This document shows, piece after piece, positions 45,701-55,832 of a DNA stretch of 64,000 bases. Within the stretch, counting starts at the first letter, position 1, and each line of letters opens with the position of its first letter. Source of the stretch: Mytilus galloprovincialis (Eukaryota; Mollusca; Bivalvia; Mytilida; Mytilidae); NCBI RefSeq assembly GCF_965363235.1, contig NC_134841.1, positions 54,147,078 through 54,211,077 on the forward strand, in the 5' to 3' direction. The notes under the pieces were generated by a model, which had not been told where the DNA came from, searched no databases, and saw only the letters and a program-made list of their open reading frames with translations. A program made the translations under genes and the position numbers.

Positions 45701-47319
45701 TGATTTTCTCAAAAGTAAGGGTAAACCTTGGAAGATTTTAGAAATCAATGCATTTCATGCAACTTTTACCCAAAAATTAATAATGATATCGTATTTCCAG
45801 CGTGCGATGGTATCCAGAATCCACATCACAATATTGGATGGCTGACTTTAAACCATCGACCGAAGTTGACGTAAATATGGTACTTGGATTGACAGTGTTC
45901 CCATTTATCTGCTTTTTCATTCACAGTGTAAGTATTATATAAAAAAAGAACAGCTTTTTAAAAAGAAAAATTGCTGAATAGAGTTATCCAAGTGCTGTTT
46001 TATTTACTTCTTCCATTTTTGGAAATAGAGATCGGTTAAAAGCGGCACTATGGTGGTATAAATAGTATCTTATTGATTTTACATTGCAGATTCTGTACCA
46101 TATCATCGTCCAAAGAATATTGAAACCAACAGATGATTACATTACGAGCTACAGTTACCTCAGTTTAAAAGAAGAAGCTTGTCTCACTAAACTTTTTCAC
46201 TGTTGTGGTAAAAAGTAAGTTTTTTTCAATAGACAATTTAAAAATTTAACATACGTCTGAACCAATCAGAAAGGTCAAAAGAATGTTCTTCTAGGGTAAC
46301 ACTTTTTATCCGAATTGATCGATTTTTTTAAAATTCTGAGATATTTGCCAGTACCAATCAGTTCTAGACAACTACATCGTCATGAATTTTTACTTTGTTG
46401 ATAAAGAGAACTTTGGAATTTCAAGGAATGATACCTAAAAAAAAAGCAACCACGTAAACAATCTTTGTCAATATGCAGTGAAAAGTAAAACACTACTGTA
46501 GAACAAAAATCACCCGTAGAACTCTACAGCACATTTCTAAATGTTTACTTCGAATAAGAATAAGAATGTTAAGCACAATTCTCATTCTGAGCTACAGCCA
46601 GTTAATATACTAGTATACATTTTAAAAGGATCCACAATACATGTAAAAAGCATATTTGCAGGATAGAAACACGTTAATTTTGCTATGGCAATTTGCGAAA
46701 ATATGAAAACGGTATTTAAGTGCTTGTTTAGTCATGTTAGTTGAATTTGTAAAGAAGAACTTAAATTGTTAATAAGAGAGTAATAGATATATAGAAGAAC
46801 TTAAATTGTTAATAAGAGGGTAATAGCTCAGATATAGAAGAACTTAAATTGTTAATAAGAGGGTAATAGCTCAGATATAGAAGAGCTTAAATTGTTAATA
46901 AGAGGGTAATAGCTCAGATATAGAAGAACTTAAATTGTTAATAAGAGGGTAATAGCTCAGATATAGAAGAACTTAAATTGTTAATAAGAGGGTAATAGCT
47001 ATATAGAAGAACTTAAATTGTTAATAAGAGGGTAATAGATCGAGATTATTCCTTTTTATATTTACATATATATGTTAGTATATGTGATCTGATGTTTGGT
47101 ATTTTTATGTGTGCATCTTTTATTTTCAGACACAAATGCATTATGTTTTATGTGTTTAACTGGATATTTTGTTTGGTGTCATTGACTGGTGTGATGCTAT
47201 GGTATAACTTCTACATAGCTCATTGTATTCTGATGGTATTCCAAGCATGCGCAATCATCTGGCAAGGAGCCAATTATTATATGCATGTCTTTGCAGTTAA
47301 GGGATTCGCTGATGAATAG
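36630..47319 (+). CDS. GPC1: Glycerophosphocholine acyltransferase 1-like membrane protein (7 exons, 310 aa)
   Basis: Seven exons joined by GT-AG introns give one 933-nt frame with a stop. The family (former DUF2838) acylates glycerophosphocholine to lysophosphatidylcholine in fungi and plants, as part of phosphatidylcholine remodelling in the endoplasmic reticulum; that activity is inferred here. Visible features: a short acidic N-tail (1-33), about eight hydrophobic segments (roughly 44-62, 66-86, 93-111, 117-137, 153-165, 187-214, and two in the last exon), and family motifs YFLLDFCYFAN (93-103), ANGPLIWA (126-133), NAVVFHSIDKVTS (139-151), HYLPPLVSF (155-163) and WQGANYYMHVF (292-302). 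The length fits a short member; yeast GPC1 has longer tails. The start is the first ATG in frame with exon 1. Introns of 0.16-3.5 kb carry transposons. I recall homologues being reported as absent from chordates, so an animal copy is notable. Confidence 0.9.
37147..37411. repeat. 48-bp minisatellite in GPC1-like intron 1
   Basis: Five copies of a unit with CAAATGTTTACTnAGTCC and CTCAATGATTGTGACTTATG. One copy is shortened. Confidence 0.85.
37572..37619 (+). pseudogene. Broken copy of GPC1-like exon 1
   Basis: About 48 bp match the exon 1 start (GGATAAGCAATGGGAGAGGC versus GGATTAGCAATGGAAGAGGC), followed by the shared AACAGCTGTTTCTATTGAGT region. The frame reaches TGA after 16 codons. The GTATCA that follows could act as a donor, but the exon would then end in phase 2 while exon 2 needs phase 0. 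It is therefore not a workable alternative first exon. Confidence 0.85.
37620..38376. other. Intron 1 sequence, nothing recognised
   Basis: AT-rich intronic sequence without recognisable exons. Confidence 0.5.
38377..38400. repeat. Poly-T tract
   Basis: An uninterrupted run of about 24 T. It may be the reversed A-tail of a retroposed sequence, but no parent was recognised. Confidence 0.7.
38757..38965. mobile_element. PIF/Harbinger-like MITE
   Basis: A 209-bp element with near-perfect ~36-bp inverted termini (GGCAGCAACCATTTGATTTT at the left, its complement at the right), including G- and C-runs. It is flanked by TAA on both sides (38754-38756 and 38966-38968). A 3-bp TAA duplication and GG termini fit PIF/Harbinger. 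No coding content. Confidence 0.85.
39079..39108. repeat. TA microsatellite
   Basis: TATATATACATGTATATATA-type dinucleotide tract. Confidence 0.9.
39228..39500. repeat. Nested inverted repeat (hairpin within hairpin)
   Basis: The left arm (about 39228-39326) contains AATTAATCGAAACTTGTTGA and GACTTAGGGCTTACACG. The right arm (about 39421-39500) carries both inverted (CGTGTAAGCCCTAAGTC, TCAACAAGTTTCGATTAATT). Inside the left arm, AAGTCATCTATTGTTCAATA also pairs with TATTGAGCAATAGCTGACTT, so a smaller hairpin sits inside the larger one. It lies in GPC1-like intron 1. Confidence 0.85.
39501..40181. other. Intron 1 end, nothing recognised
   Basis: AT-rich intronic sequence leading to the exon 2 acceptor. 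Confidence 0.5.
40182..40342 (+). CDS. GPC1: GPC1-like exon 2
   Basis: 161 bp, acceptor TAATTACAG, donor GTGAGT. It begins EQKKNRLIEK and then two hydrophobic segments (HLLSIVIIICLTHGAVY; IPYIYTIVTPILLVIRVVMY). It ends in a split Trp codon. Confidence 0.92.
41332..41403 (+). CDS. GPC1: GPC1-like exon 3
   Basis: 72 bp, acceptor CTTTTAG, donor GTAAGT. It encodes KLNYQYFLLDFCYFANIFVF then VHI. The DFCY motif is the family's most recognisable block. It ends in a split Trp codon. Confidence 0.93.
41820..42040. repeat. ATCGAT/TGATCGATTA palindrome-rich tract
   Basis: Many GATCGATTA and TAATCGATC copies in both orientations. They include AATCGATCAAACTCC paired with GAAGTTTGATCGATT (about 41877-41911), GATGACT-TCA-AGTCATC, and two near-identical GATCGATTAGTTATCGATTA-type repeats. 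It immediately precedes hAT copy B, in intron 3. Confidence 0.8.
42058..43174 (+). mobile_element. hAT-like element, copy B
   Basis: 1117 bp, left end CAGGCGCGTAGCTCCC, right end CTAGCTACGCCCATG, flanked by CACTC (42053-42057 and 43175-43179). The + strand carries a transposase C-terminal remnant: CIRQTTRANH near 42430-42460, then NIRSTMNNDRLSSLALLHID and FSVNVDKVIEKFVSA with a stop at about 42888. The RSTM and RLSSLALLHI pattern is that of the hAT dimerisation domain. The catalytic core is absent. It lies in GPC1-like intron 3. Confidence 0.83.
43439..43597 (+). CDS. GPC1: GPC1-like exon 4
   Basis: 159 bp, acceptor TTTACAG, donor GTAAGA. It encodes FGLANGPLIWAMFVYRNAVV followed by FHSIDKVTSSYIHYLPPLVS. 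The FHS-x-DK-x-T-S block with its His is a candidate catalytic or substrate-binding site; that is inference. Confidence 0.93.
44416..45165. mobile_element. Candidate inverted-repeat element rich in GCGCCAA
   Basis: The ends read CGATTCAATTTGCGCCAA at the left and, inverted, CGATATCTTTTTGCGCCAA at the right. GCGCCAA/TTGGCGC motifs cluster in both subterminal regions in opposite orientation. CCACATT lies at both outer edges and a known-looking repeat resumes after it, suggesting a 7-bp target duplication. Exact ends are uncertain. It lies in GPC1-like intron 4. Confidence 0.6.
45166..45475 (+). repeat. SINE-like dispersed repeat M4
   Basis: Contains AGCTGACTATGCGGTATGGG, AGTACGGTGACCTATA and the end TAATCATACCACATCTTCTT. 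Related copies or 3' ends are at 48460-48500, 52490-52585 and 55207-55340. No Pol III boxes were identified with confidence. Confidence 0.7.
45801..45927 (+). CDS. GPC1: GPC1-like exon 5
   Basis: 127 bp, acceptor TTTCCAG, donor GTAAGT. It encodes VRWYPESTSQYWMADFKPST and a hydrophobic segment GLTVFPFICFFIHS. It ends in phase 0. Confidence 0.92.
46090..46214 (+). CDS. GPC1: GPC1-like exon 6
   Basis: 125 bp, acceptor ATTGCAG, donor GTAAGT; the preceding intron is only 162 bp. It encodes ILYHIIVQRILKPTDDYITS then YSYLSLKEEACLTKLFHCCG, a polar loop with a Cys pair. Confidence 0.92.
46754..47042. repeat. 40-43 bp minisatellite in GPC1-like intron 6
   Basis: Seven copies of GAAGAACTTAAATTGTTAATAAGAGGGTAATAG-type units, most with CTCAGATATA. 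It ends about 90 bp before the exon 7 acceptor. Confidence 0.9.
47130..47319 (+). CDS. GPC1: GPC1-like exon 7 and stop
   Basis: 190 bp, acceptor ATTTTCAG. It encodes two hydrophobic segments and the family C-terminal block WQGANYYMHVF, and ends GFADE then TAG. Confidence 0.93.
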
Positions 47320-47386
47320 AAATTGGTCATAAAATTTCTGACATTATATGTTTGTATATCTGTTTTAGGATATAAATGCATATAAA

Positions 47387-47392
47387 AATAAA
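47387..47392 (+). promoter_or_regulatory. Candidate polyadenylation signal (proximal)
   Basis: AATAAA 68 nt after the GPC1-like stop codon. Confidence 0.5.
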
Positions 47393-47916
47393 CATGAATA
47401 ACCAACGATTTAATCAGACAAGAAATGATTCGATCAATACAGAGAAAGGTGTTTCGGTGAAAGTTTGAACTTTCCATACATATTTTACCAACATATAAAT
47501 AGAAATGACTAAGATTTTTTGCAGGACAAAGGTCATTATACATCGTTGAAATTTTACGAAAATAGCTCTTATCTATAGGGGGAAAAGTAGCATGCATTTC
47601 TCCGGTATTAGGTTAGCCTTTTGTGTACATAAGGGGTGTGAAGCGAGCCAACTAAGGAGCGCTGTGATTGGACAAAAAAGAAAGTATTGATGATGTGCTT
47701 TCGAATGATATATGATTTAGCATGATATCGCGAAAATCGATTTGTTGTGTAACAAAGGTTGTAAATCGTTATTTTCGCAAAATTATTCGTATAATGTTAT
47801 TGATATAACGATTTTTTTTTAAATCATTGTACATTTGAAATGCTGAAAACAGATGTGAAGATGTATTGTATAGTATTGTATAATAATGTTTATCAGTTTA
47901 CTGATAATACAGGTTT

Positions 47917-47922
47917 AATAAA
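47917..47922 (+). promoter_or_regulatory. Candidate polyadenylation signal (distal)
   Basis: AATAAA about 600 nt after the stop codon, followed by a T/C-rich stretch. It could give a longer 3' UTR. Confidence 0.45.
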
Positions 47923-48184
47923 AGTTTAAATTCCGTCCTCTCTCCTTTCGTATTCTGAACCTCAGTACGTGTTTGTGACCTCTTCACTGTGTGGCGTCCC
48001 TATCATATTTTCTAACGTTCGATAAGGAAGCTAGGTTGCTCAAAATTTTCAACAATCCAGTTCCGTCATCAACAGCGATAAAGCCTCAAAAGAGAAATGG
48101 ACAAACGAATTTTGATTTTCGGTATCGCTTAGAAAAAAGACAATACGAAGCGAAAAAGACTAAATGTTGATAGTAATAGACGAA

Positions 48185-48343
48185 ATGCCGCGTGGCTCTC
48201 GTGCAAACATTAATGCGGTGGCTACTTCTTCTACCCAATGTAGCTGGAATACAAACAGAACTGAGTGTAATGCTTCCATTAAAAAAACATGCGGAGTTTC
48301 ATCCCGACACAGAAGCCAATCCAGGACAGGCGCCATGTTGTGA
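48185..48343 (+). other. Small unassigned ORF
   Basis: A 52-codon frame beginning MPRGSRANINAVATSSTQCS. The surrounding 47930-48340 is more GC-rich and CpG-containing than its neighbours. It could be a 5' coding piece of a transposon or an unrelated gene. No family was recognised. Confidence 0.2.
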
Positions 48344-48922
48344 AACCCGGTGTCAAAGATAAATTATCAGTGCACAGAATTCCAAAATGTCACTAGTACA
48401 CTACCCCAGGCACTTGTTTCTATCGCTGGGAATGTCGACTATCTGAGTCAATACTGCTCAAATTGTTTGCTCATTGGCAATCATACCACATCTCCTTATT
48501 TATATATGCGAGGTAACTTACCGAAAACTCAACATGTTTACTCTCAAATTTGTACGTTTTTGCATCTTTTTTGTTGTGACGTATACTAGTAATATGTAAT
48601 AATTCCCTATTTGTTTACAATTATTCTGCCTTGTTTTCTTGCTTAAAGTTCGTTGACTTTCTCTATATTTAACACACTGGGGTTTATAATTGTGTAGATT
48701 AATATCATGTAGTCTTACAATAAAAATTGGATGGAGAGTTGTCCAATTGGCACTCAAACCACAGCTCCTTATTTATATGTAGTAGCAGCTACGGAATTAT
48801 AACAAATTAGCATATAACAATGATATCGTAACATTCCTACCACGCCGAGTCTGTGATTTGGTTGCTGGGTGTTTTCTGCTTTGTATGAACTGATGAGTTA
48901 ACCCCTTATCATCTTATTTTCA

Positions 48923-48969
48923 TGCCCCATCTACGATAGTAGAAGGGCATTATGTTTTCTGGTCTGTGT

Positions 48970-49000
<31 letters not shown>

Positions 49001-49212
49001 TGTCCATCTTCGGGTTAAAGTTTTTGGTAAAGGTGGTTTTTGATGAAGTTGAAGTCCAATCAACTTCAAACTTAAAACACATGTTCCCTATGATATGATA
49101 TTTCTAATTTTAATGCAAAAATAGAGTTAATATTCCAACTTCACGGTCCACTAAACATAGAAAATGATAGTGCGAGAAGGGCATCCGTGTACTGGGGACA
49201 CATTCTTGCTAT
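48923..49212 (-). repeat. Dispersed repeat M2, reverse orientation
   Basis: Starts ATGCCCCATCTACGATAGTA, includes CGTTCGTTCGTCCGTCCGTC, and ends TGTACTGGGGACACATTCTT. It is the complement of the M2 copies elsewhere. Confidence 0.88.
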
Positions 49213-50374
49213 AGTTTGTTCTTATGTTGTACCTGTTACAACACTGTCCCAGAAAAGATGGAGGGTTGGCGCCTTCAAACATGTTTAACCTTGCCACATT
49301 GTTTATGTGCATGTCCCAAGTAAGGAGTATGTAGGTCAGTGGTTGTCGTTTTTCATGTCTGTCACGTTTGTTTTTCGTAAATTGTTTTAATAGTTAAATA
49401 AGGCAGTTAGTTTTCTCAACTGAATTGTTTCTTTTCATATACTAAGACAATATCTACAAATAACACAAAATATAGATGAAATTGTAAGATGTCTTCTATG
49501 GGGTTAAAGTGCCTCTAGTATTAAAGCTTTAATTAATTTAATTTATAACGACTATGATTTCATTTATATCTTTTTGTGGCTTTATCATTTTCTATGGTAA
49601 TTTTATTAAGTATATGCATCATCCATGGAAGTATTATATCCTCAAAATAATACGTCCATGGTATATGCAAATCAAATGAGCACTGATGGTGTAATTTCGC
49701 AATTTTGATGTATTTTCTGTCATTCCATGTACAATGTTCTATTAAAGTCAAAAGATTCAACAAGATTCTGAAATTTAGATATTGATTCAAATACATTTGA
49801 TTTCAGTGTCAATTTGGCCTAAAACTCCACTTCAACCTAAAACGCCACTTAATTCAACCTTTCTTACTGAATATTCTTACAGCTAATTTTCCTTAATTGA
49901 ACATTTACAAATTCAGGTTTGAAATAAGTGTCGAGGGCAGGCAGATGTTAATTGCTCTAGAGATGGATTTACGATTGCACTATTAATAACAAAAACACGC
50001 TAAACAAAGAATAATTATTTATATGATAAGCTGGAAAGATGAGGATCTATTTTTTTAAATTTGTTTTACATATAGGAAAGGAGTTTATTGTCTATGCCTC
50101 TCTGTTGCGTTGCGGTAAACCCTAAACTAAATATAAAATTATTACATTATAGATACACTTGTGTATCGTATGTTAAAATACAAACACGTGTAAAAAAATA
50201 CATGGTGACATACATTATATTCAATTTTCTTGTCTTAATTGCATTAAACAAAATATTCGATATGTTTTAGGTTCCACCTTCTTCTCAATCCATTAGGACT
50301 TATCACTTCTCTTAGATGCTATACGTACTTTATAAACAAAACTATAAATGTTAATATTTCAAACTTTAACTCAT
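49213..50374. other. No gene recognised
   Basis: An M1-like fragment (AACATGTTTAACCTTGCCAC, about 49279-49298) and AT-rich DNA. The open frames here have no motif. Confidence 0.5.
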
Positions 50375-51485
50375 GAAACCAGATGCTCCGCATCGCAGCT
50401 TTATACGACCACAGAGGTCAAACCCTGAACAGTTGGGACAAGTATGGACACAACATTCAAGGTTGATACAGCTCTGAATTTGGATTGTGATTTAATAGTT
50501 GACACCGCATATGACACAGAATGAATGTTGTCTATAATGAAATTTAAATTTACCTATTATGGTCCAATATCCAAAATCTAAATACATGGCCATGGATTGA
50601 GTCAGCATATCAAAGAATCCCAAGAATTCAAGTTTTGATGAAATCAAACGAAGTTTAATTTTGGACCCTTTTGACCTCAATGTGGATAAATTTGTTAACA
50701 GGGCCCAAAAATCAAAAATCTAAATACATGATTAGATTTAGCATATCAATATTCAATTTTTGTTGAAATTAAACAAAGTTAAATTTTGGACCAACTTGAA
50801 AACTGGGCCCATAATAAAAAATCTAAATATGTTTAGATCCAGCATATCAAAGAACCCCAAGAATTCATTTTTTTTTTAATTCAAACTAAGTTTATTTTGG
50901 ATCCTTTGGACCTTAATGTAGACCAATTTGAAAACGGGACCCAAAGTTGAAAATCTAAATACACGGTTAGATTCGGCGTATCAAAGAACCTCTATAATTC
51001 AATTTTTGATGAAATCAAACAAAGTTTAATTTTGGATCTTTTGGACCTGAGGGTGGACCAATTTAAAAACGGGGACCAAATTCCAAAAACTCAATACATG
51101 GTTAGATTCAGCAAATTAAAGAACCCCAAGAATTCAAGAATAAAACACCATTGAAATTGGTCAAGAAATAAGCAATTTATGCAAAGTATTGTTTTTTGGC
51201 CCCTAATTCCTAAACAGTTTGGGCCATAACCCCCAAAATCAATCCCAACCTTCCGTTTTTGGAATAGTACCTTGTGGTACAATTTCAGAAAGATCCATAC
51301 GCTTACTTTAATACACACAAGTTATTGTATGGAAACTAGAAAAATATTTTGACCCCTTGTTCCTAAACTGTTGGAACTATAACCCCAAAATCAATCAAGT
51401 TATTGTCCAGAAACGAATATAGACGACGACGACGTGATACCAATAAATACGAACGCAAAATTTGTTTGCGGTCATATAGAGATGA
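50375..51485. repeat. Dispersed element with ~125-bp tandem units
   Basis: Opens GATGCTCCGCATCGCAGCTT with TATACGACCACAGAGG and closes GCAAAATTTGTTTGCGGTCA. About five internal units share AAAGTTTAATTTTGGACC, CAATTTGAAAACGGG and ATCTAAATACATGGTTAGAT. Non-coding. Confidence 0.8.
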
Positions 51486-51598
51486 AAATAATAGAAATAC
51501 TTGTGGTAGAAACGAAAGCTCCCGGATGTATCGTGAACATTAATTGTGTAATGTGCACATATGTGTATTGGAAAACCCTAAAGTTGTTTATATATAGA

Positions 51599-51606
51599 TG
51601 ACGTCA
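51599..51606. promoter_or_regulatory. CRE-like palindrome upstream of orphan ORF
   Basis: TGACGTCA, the full CRE/ATF palindrome, preceded by TTTATATATA at about 51588. The ORF starts 34 bp downstream. Function is inferred from the motif only. Confidence 0.3.
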
Positions 51607-51639
51607 ACACCATTTTAATAACTTTGTCATTTCGATAAT

Positions 51640-52098
51640 ATGCATAAGCATAAGGACCCAGCTCACGATACATTTGAAAATTTACCCGTGGTCATCAACA
51701 ACAGACAGTCATGGAAATGGTTTGATAATTGTATGGGTAAATGGCTTTCTACTCCTAGTGTTATAACATTAAAACCAGGACGTACATTAGTAATATTAGA
51801 ATCTGTCAAAGCAAATGGGATATTGTTAGAACAATTGAAATTAACATTTCTTTGGATAAACGCAAGCGAAGAAGAACCAATGGACATGGACTGTGGAAAT
51901 GAACTATGTAGTAGTAAAAGTCAGCACCAAATATCTGGAGGACTGCTTCCAAACCATAGGCAATTATCTGGAGGCATTCACCACCCTGGCCAATTATCAA
52001 GAGGCATTCCACTTAGTTTTACCGGGAGGGGGGGAGCAAGGGGTTTAACTGTTATGCTGTTATGGGGCAATTTGATTCTTTGTTATCTGTTATTCTGA
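51640..52098 (+). CDS. Orphan 152-codon ORF, unknown function
   Basis: A single uninterrupted frame starting MHKHKDPAHDTFENLPVVIN. The first ~100 residues have ordinary composition, with alternating hydrophobic residues (LKPGRTLVILESVKANGILL) suggesting beta strands. Next comes a repetitive part, QISGGLLPNHRQLSGGIHHP, with QLSRGIP. The last ~20 residues run into a CTGTTATTG repeat and are probably not native. No family was recognised, and no signal peptide or clear membrane segment is seen before that tail. A TATA-like tract and a CRE motif precede it. It could be a transposon-borne or viral-type ORF, a terminal exon, or chance. Confidence 0.3.
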   Translation: MHKHKDPAHDTFENLPVVINNRQSWKWFDNCMGKWLSTPSVITLKPGRTLVILESVKANGILLEQLKLTFLWINASEEEPMDMDCGNELCSSKSQHQISGGLLPNHRQLSGGIHHPGQLSRGIPLSFTGRGGARGLTVMLLWGNLILCYLLF

Positions 52099-52215
52099 AA
52101 ATATATTTGCTGTTAGCTGTTATTGTCTTATTCGTTGTTAGCTGTTATTGGACTATTAGGTTTTTTGTTATCTGTTATTGTGATAATGTATTTGCTGTTA
52201 ACTGTTATTGAAAAT
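52090..52215. repeat. GCTGTTATTG simple repeat
   Basis: Irregular repeats of TTTGCTGTTAGCTGTTATTG. A related tract at about 56937-57020 suggests a dispersed family. Confidence 0.7.
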
Positions 52216-52680
52216 TGGAATATTAGCATTTGTTTTGACAGCCAATATTCGGTAAAAAATGAAGATTATTGAACATTGGGGTCTACCACTAGTAAATATG
52301 GTGGCCCCGTATTCGGTGAAGGATTTCATAAACATATACCCATCACAGATCATCACATAAACATATTAATAGAACGGTTGGGTCCAGGCATCTCTAGTAT
52401 ATCTTATGATTATCCTTTGTAATAAAATCCATTTTTTTTATGAACATGTAGCTTGCTATTCAGTGTGAGACAAGGCTCCGTGTTGAAAGCTGTATTTTGA
52501 CCTACATGTACAATGGTTTACTTTTATAAATTGTTACTTGGATGGAGAGTTGTTTTCATTGGCACTCATACCACATCTTCCTATATCTATGTAGTATTTT
52601 TTTTGTATGGGGATATTGTTCCTCGTTTCCAGTACGTACATATTAAATTCGAACAATTTTCAATATGACAAAAAGGAAAT

Positions 52681-52990
52681 GGTCCGTGTAACACTTATCA
52701 ATTCAAAGTTTTAAAACGTTTTGAAATTTTAGATTTTTGGAATTTTGATCAAAGTTTTAAAATATCAAAATTTCAAATTGCGTAAAAGTTTTGAAATTTA
52801 GAAAGTTTAACCAAATAATTAAAATATCAAAATTCTAAATATCGTTTTTAAATTTGATAGTTTAAAAATTTGATCAAACTTTTAAAATACTAAACCTAAC
52901 GTGCAATTTTGATTATTTCACTTTTTGAAAGTTTGATATTTTAAATTTTTGATTAAAATATCAAAAATAGAAAAGGGGCGAAAAGAGGGA
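52681..52990 (+). repeat. Left terminal inverted repeat
   Basis: 310-bp arm, roughly 90% identical by eye to the complement of 55833-56141. Confidence 0.92.
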
Positions 52991-53335
52991 AACATATACA
53001 CACGGCACCTATTTAAACCGGCATCAAAAAGGCCAGAGACTCCTGAATTGGGACAGATGCAGGCCCACAAATGCACATGTTTCGTGAGATCACAACCCCC
53101 CCCCCCCCCCCCCTCTACCTCTAGAAAATGTAGAATGAACTAACATTCACACAGTTAATTAAACACACTTTAAAAGAAATCCAAGTCCTATGTCAGAATA
53201 GGAAACATAAGAAAGTAATCAAAATGACAATGTTAATAAATTAACAAAGGACTGCCATATATATATAAAGCCAGCTCCAGACCTCAATTAAACTAATTGA
53301 AAGATAATGTCTTCATCAAATGAATAACAAACACA
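52991..53335 (-). repeat. Dispersed repeat M1 fragment inside the 3.46-kb element
   Basis: AGGCCAGAGACTCCTGAATT, a C-run, CTCTACCTCTAGAAAATGTA and GATAATGTCTTCATCAAATG match M1 in reverse orientation. It is more diverged than the other copies. Confidence 0.7.
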
Positions 53336-55206
53336 AATCCTCCCTGGTGTATTTATTGCTATCATTCATGAAATATTTGTCACTGACAACCAAAAATCGA
53401 TAATTCAAAATAGGTTCTTTACATACAAATTTCAAAGAAACTCAGGATTCAGCTGGCTCGGGCAAAGTAGCCCTTATAGATGTATTTTGGTATGTTTAAT
53501 AGATAAAGGAAGATGTGGTATGCGTGTCAATGAGACACTCGACATCCAAATAACAATTTATATAAGTAAACCATTATAGGTTAAGGTAAGGCCTTCAACA
53601 CGGAGCGTTGGCTCACACCGAACAGCAAGCTATAAAGTGCCCCAAAATTACTAGTGTTAATCATTCAAACGGGAAAACCAACGGTCTTATCTATATCAAA
53701 ACGAGAAACACGTATGAACTACATCAACAGAAGACAACCATTGTACATCAGATTAACTTCATTTTAGCGAAACACCTCTTCAATGGATTCGGTTCTTATA
53801 TATACTTCACTTTCAAATATTCAGATTTCAGTGTTCTGTAGGTGAATGCTTTACTTGAAATTCAGCATTTTACAATGTACTGGTTTTTCGAGAGCAACAT
53901 TGGTGTATGGCCAAAAATGGAAAAATCCATCATGCAGCTGACAGCGTGGCACTCTCTTTACACGTCCCATTCTGATTGGACGTACCTGTGTTCTTTTACT
54001 TTGATTAAAGTTGATTATCGTTCGATAACTTAAAAATGCATAAATAACAAATTCGGAAAAATGATATCTCTTGATACCAAAAAAAAAACCCTTTTCCTTT
54101 TATGTGCTATTTAAAAACAGAGGTTGATTTAGAGCCCCCAATGGAGCTACGTATATGATAAATGCATATACTTTTTACAAGCATTAGTCCAAACGTTATC
54201 TAAGGGAGCGCCCATTTAACTCCAAAAGTTGTTTTATTGAAGTAAAAAAATCGCGCTAAGCTCTTAAAATTTAATTTATGAAGGTTTTTTTTTATCGCTA
54301 TTGATCAAATTATTTGGTTCAAAATTTAACACTTTAAGGTATGGGAGAATCTGGATTCAGATGATATTTGTTTTGTCCTCTGCTTGCACAGATTTTTCCC
54401 CTATCAAACTGGGGTTCAAAATATTTGTATGTACCATTATTGAAGCCCCTCGTGAATGTATCCAAGTAAAATCGAATTAAAAAAAAAGTGTCACCTTAGT
54501 GACAATATTTATATATCAGATTCCCAAATAAGATTACCATTTATCGCTAAAATAAAATATTCAAAATATTTTTTTAATTTTCAAAATGCCGACGCCTACA
54601 AGTGGATAGATGGGGGCATAATGTACGGCAACTTTTACATTAATATGAAGCCTGGAAATAATGTGTATGGTATACGTTTATGATAAATATGATGAATGTG
54701 TTCAGCTTTTACAAAACCAGAACGATAAGTTGTATGTTAACGTTTCTTATTTTTTTTAAAATTTTTTACCTTTTTAATTTAATTTGGTTTTATTGGCTTT
54801 TTTAAAACTTAATTTGATTCGAGTGTCTTTGATTAGTCTTTTGTAGACGAAACGCGCGTCAGGCGCAAATAAAAAATTTACACCCGGGCAACTATCTATG
54901 AAGAGTTTATGTAGAAACCTTATAAAAATTTCCTGACTCCAGGCTACCGATAATTGATTTTACTCTTAATTTCGGCGTAATAAGATAGCGAAAACCTCCC
55001 ACATTCCAGATACCACAACGTTCATTGGGACACCATGAATTCAGATTTCCTACCGTACAAATACTTAGAACTGAAATTATTGATACAAGGCAATATACGA
55101 TCGTCATGCAAACGATAAAAAAATGAAAACAAAACGTTAAAAGTTACGACCGAAGCGCTTTTCTGGATCAGGAACACTCAAAGCTGAATATCTAAGGCCA
55201 ACAATT

Positions 55207-55340
55207 TATAGCTGACTATGCGGTATGGGATTTGTTCGTTGTTGAAGGCCGTACGGTGACCTATAGTTGTTAATGTCTGTGTCATGTTGGCCTTTTGTGG
55301 ATAGTTGTCTTATTGGCAATCATACCACATCTTCTTTTTA
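55207..55340 (+). repeat. SINE-like repeat M4 copy
   Basis: TAGCTGACTATGCGGTATGG, GGCCGTACGGTGACCTATAG and GGCAATCATACCACATCTTC match 45345-45465. Confidence 0.85.
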
Positions 55341-55832
55341 TAATTAATAAAGAAAGGAAATTGTTGCTGATTAAAACGTTAAAGATGATCATTAAAGATT
55401 TATTCATCTACCGACATGATTGCAGAAAGTAAGAAATAGTAGAGAAAAAAAGAAAAAGTTGAAATCAAATAAGATAATACAACGTGTATTGAACCATTTT
55501 ATTGCTTAAAGTCCAGCAGAAAACACATATATACTCAGCCTAACCATACTATTTGACCTACTGCGAGTTAATCAGTTTTTACTGTTACTCCTAAAATATG
55601 GGTGCTGGGTAAATCATCATGTAAAATGGTCATTATCAGAGCCGTGTGTCTTGGTTCAAAATGAATTCTCTTCTTTTGAGAAATATTTATTTTGTCATCC
55701 TATTTGTCACCTCATAGAACTGTCCGTACCTGTGGTTTTATTCTATACATTAACTTTTATGTATCAGCAAGTTTTCATTTCATTCTGTTTCGTTTCGTTT
55801 CACTTTTATTTCGTTTCCCAGTTTACAGGTAC

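Noticed and set aside
48960..49005. GTTCGTTCGTCCGTCCGTC tract as a possible CRISPR-like or telomeric array
   Set aside because: It is the degenerate tetranucleotide part of repeat M2; there are no spacers and no telomere motif.
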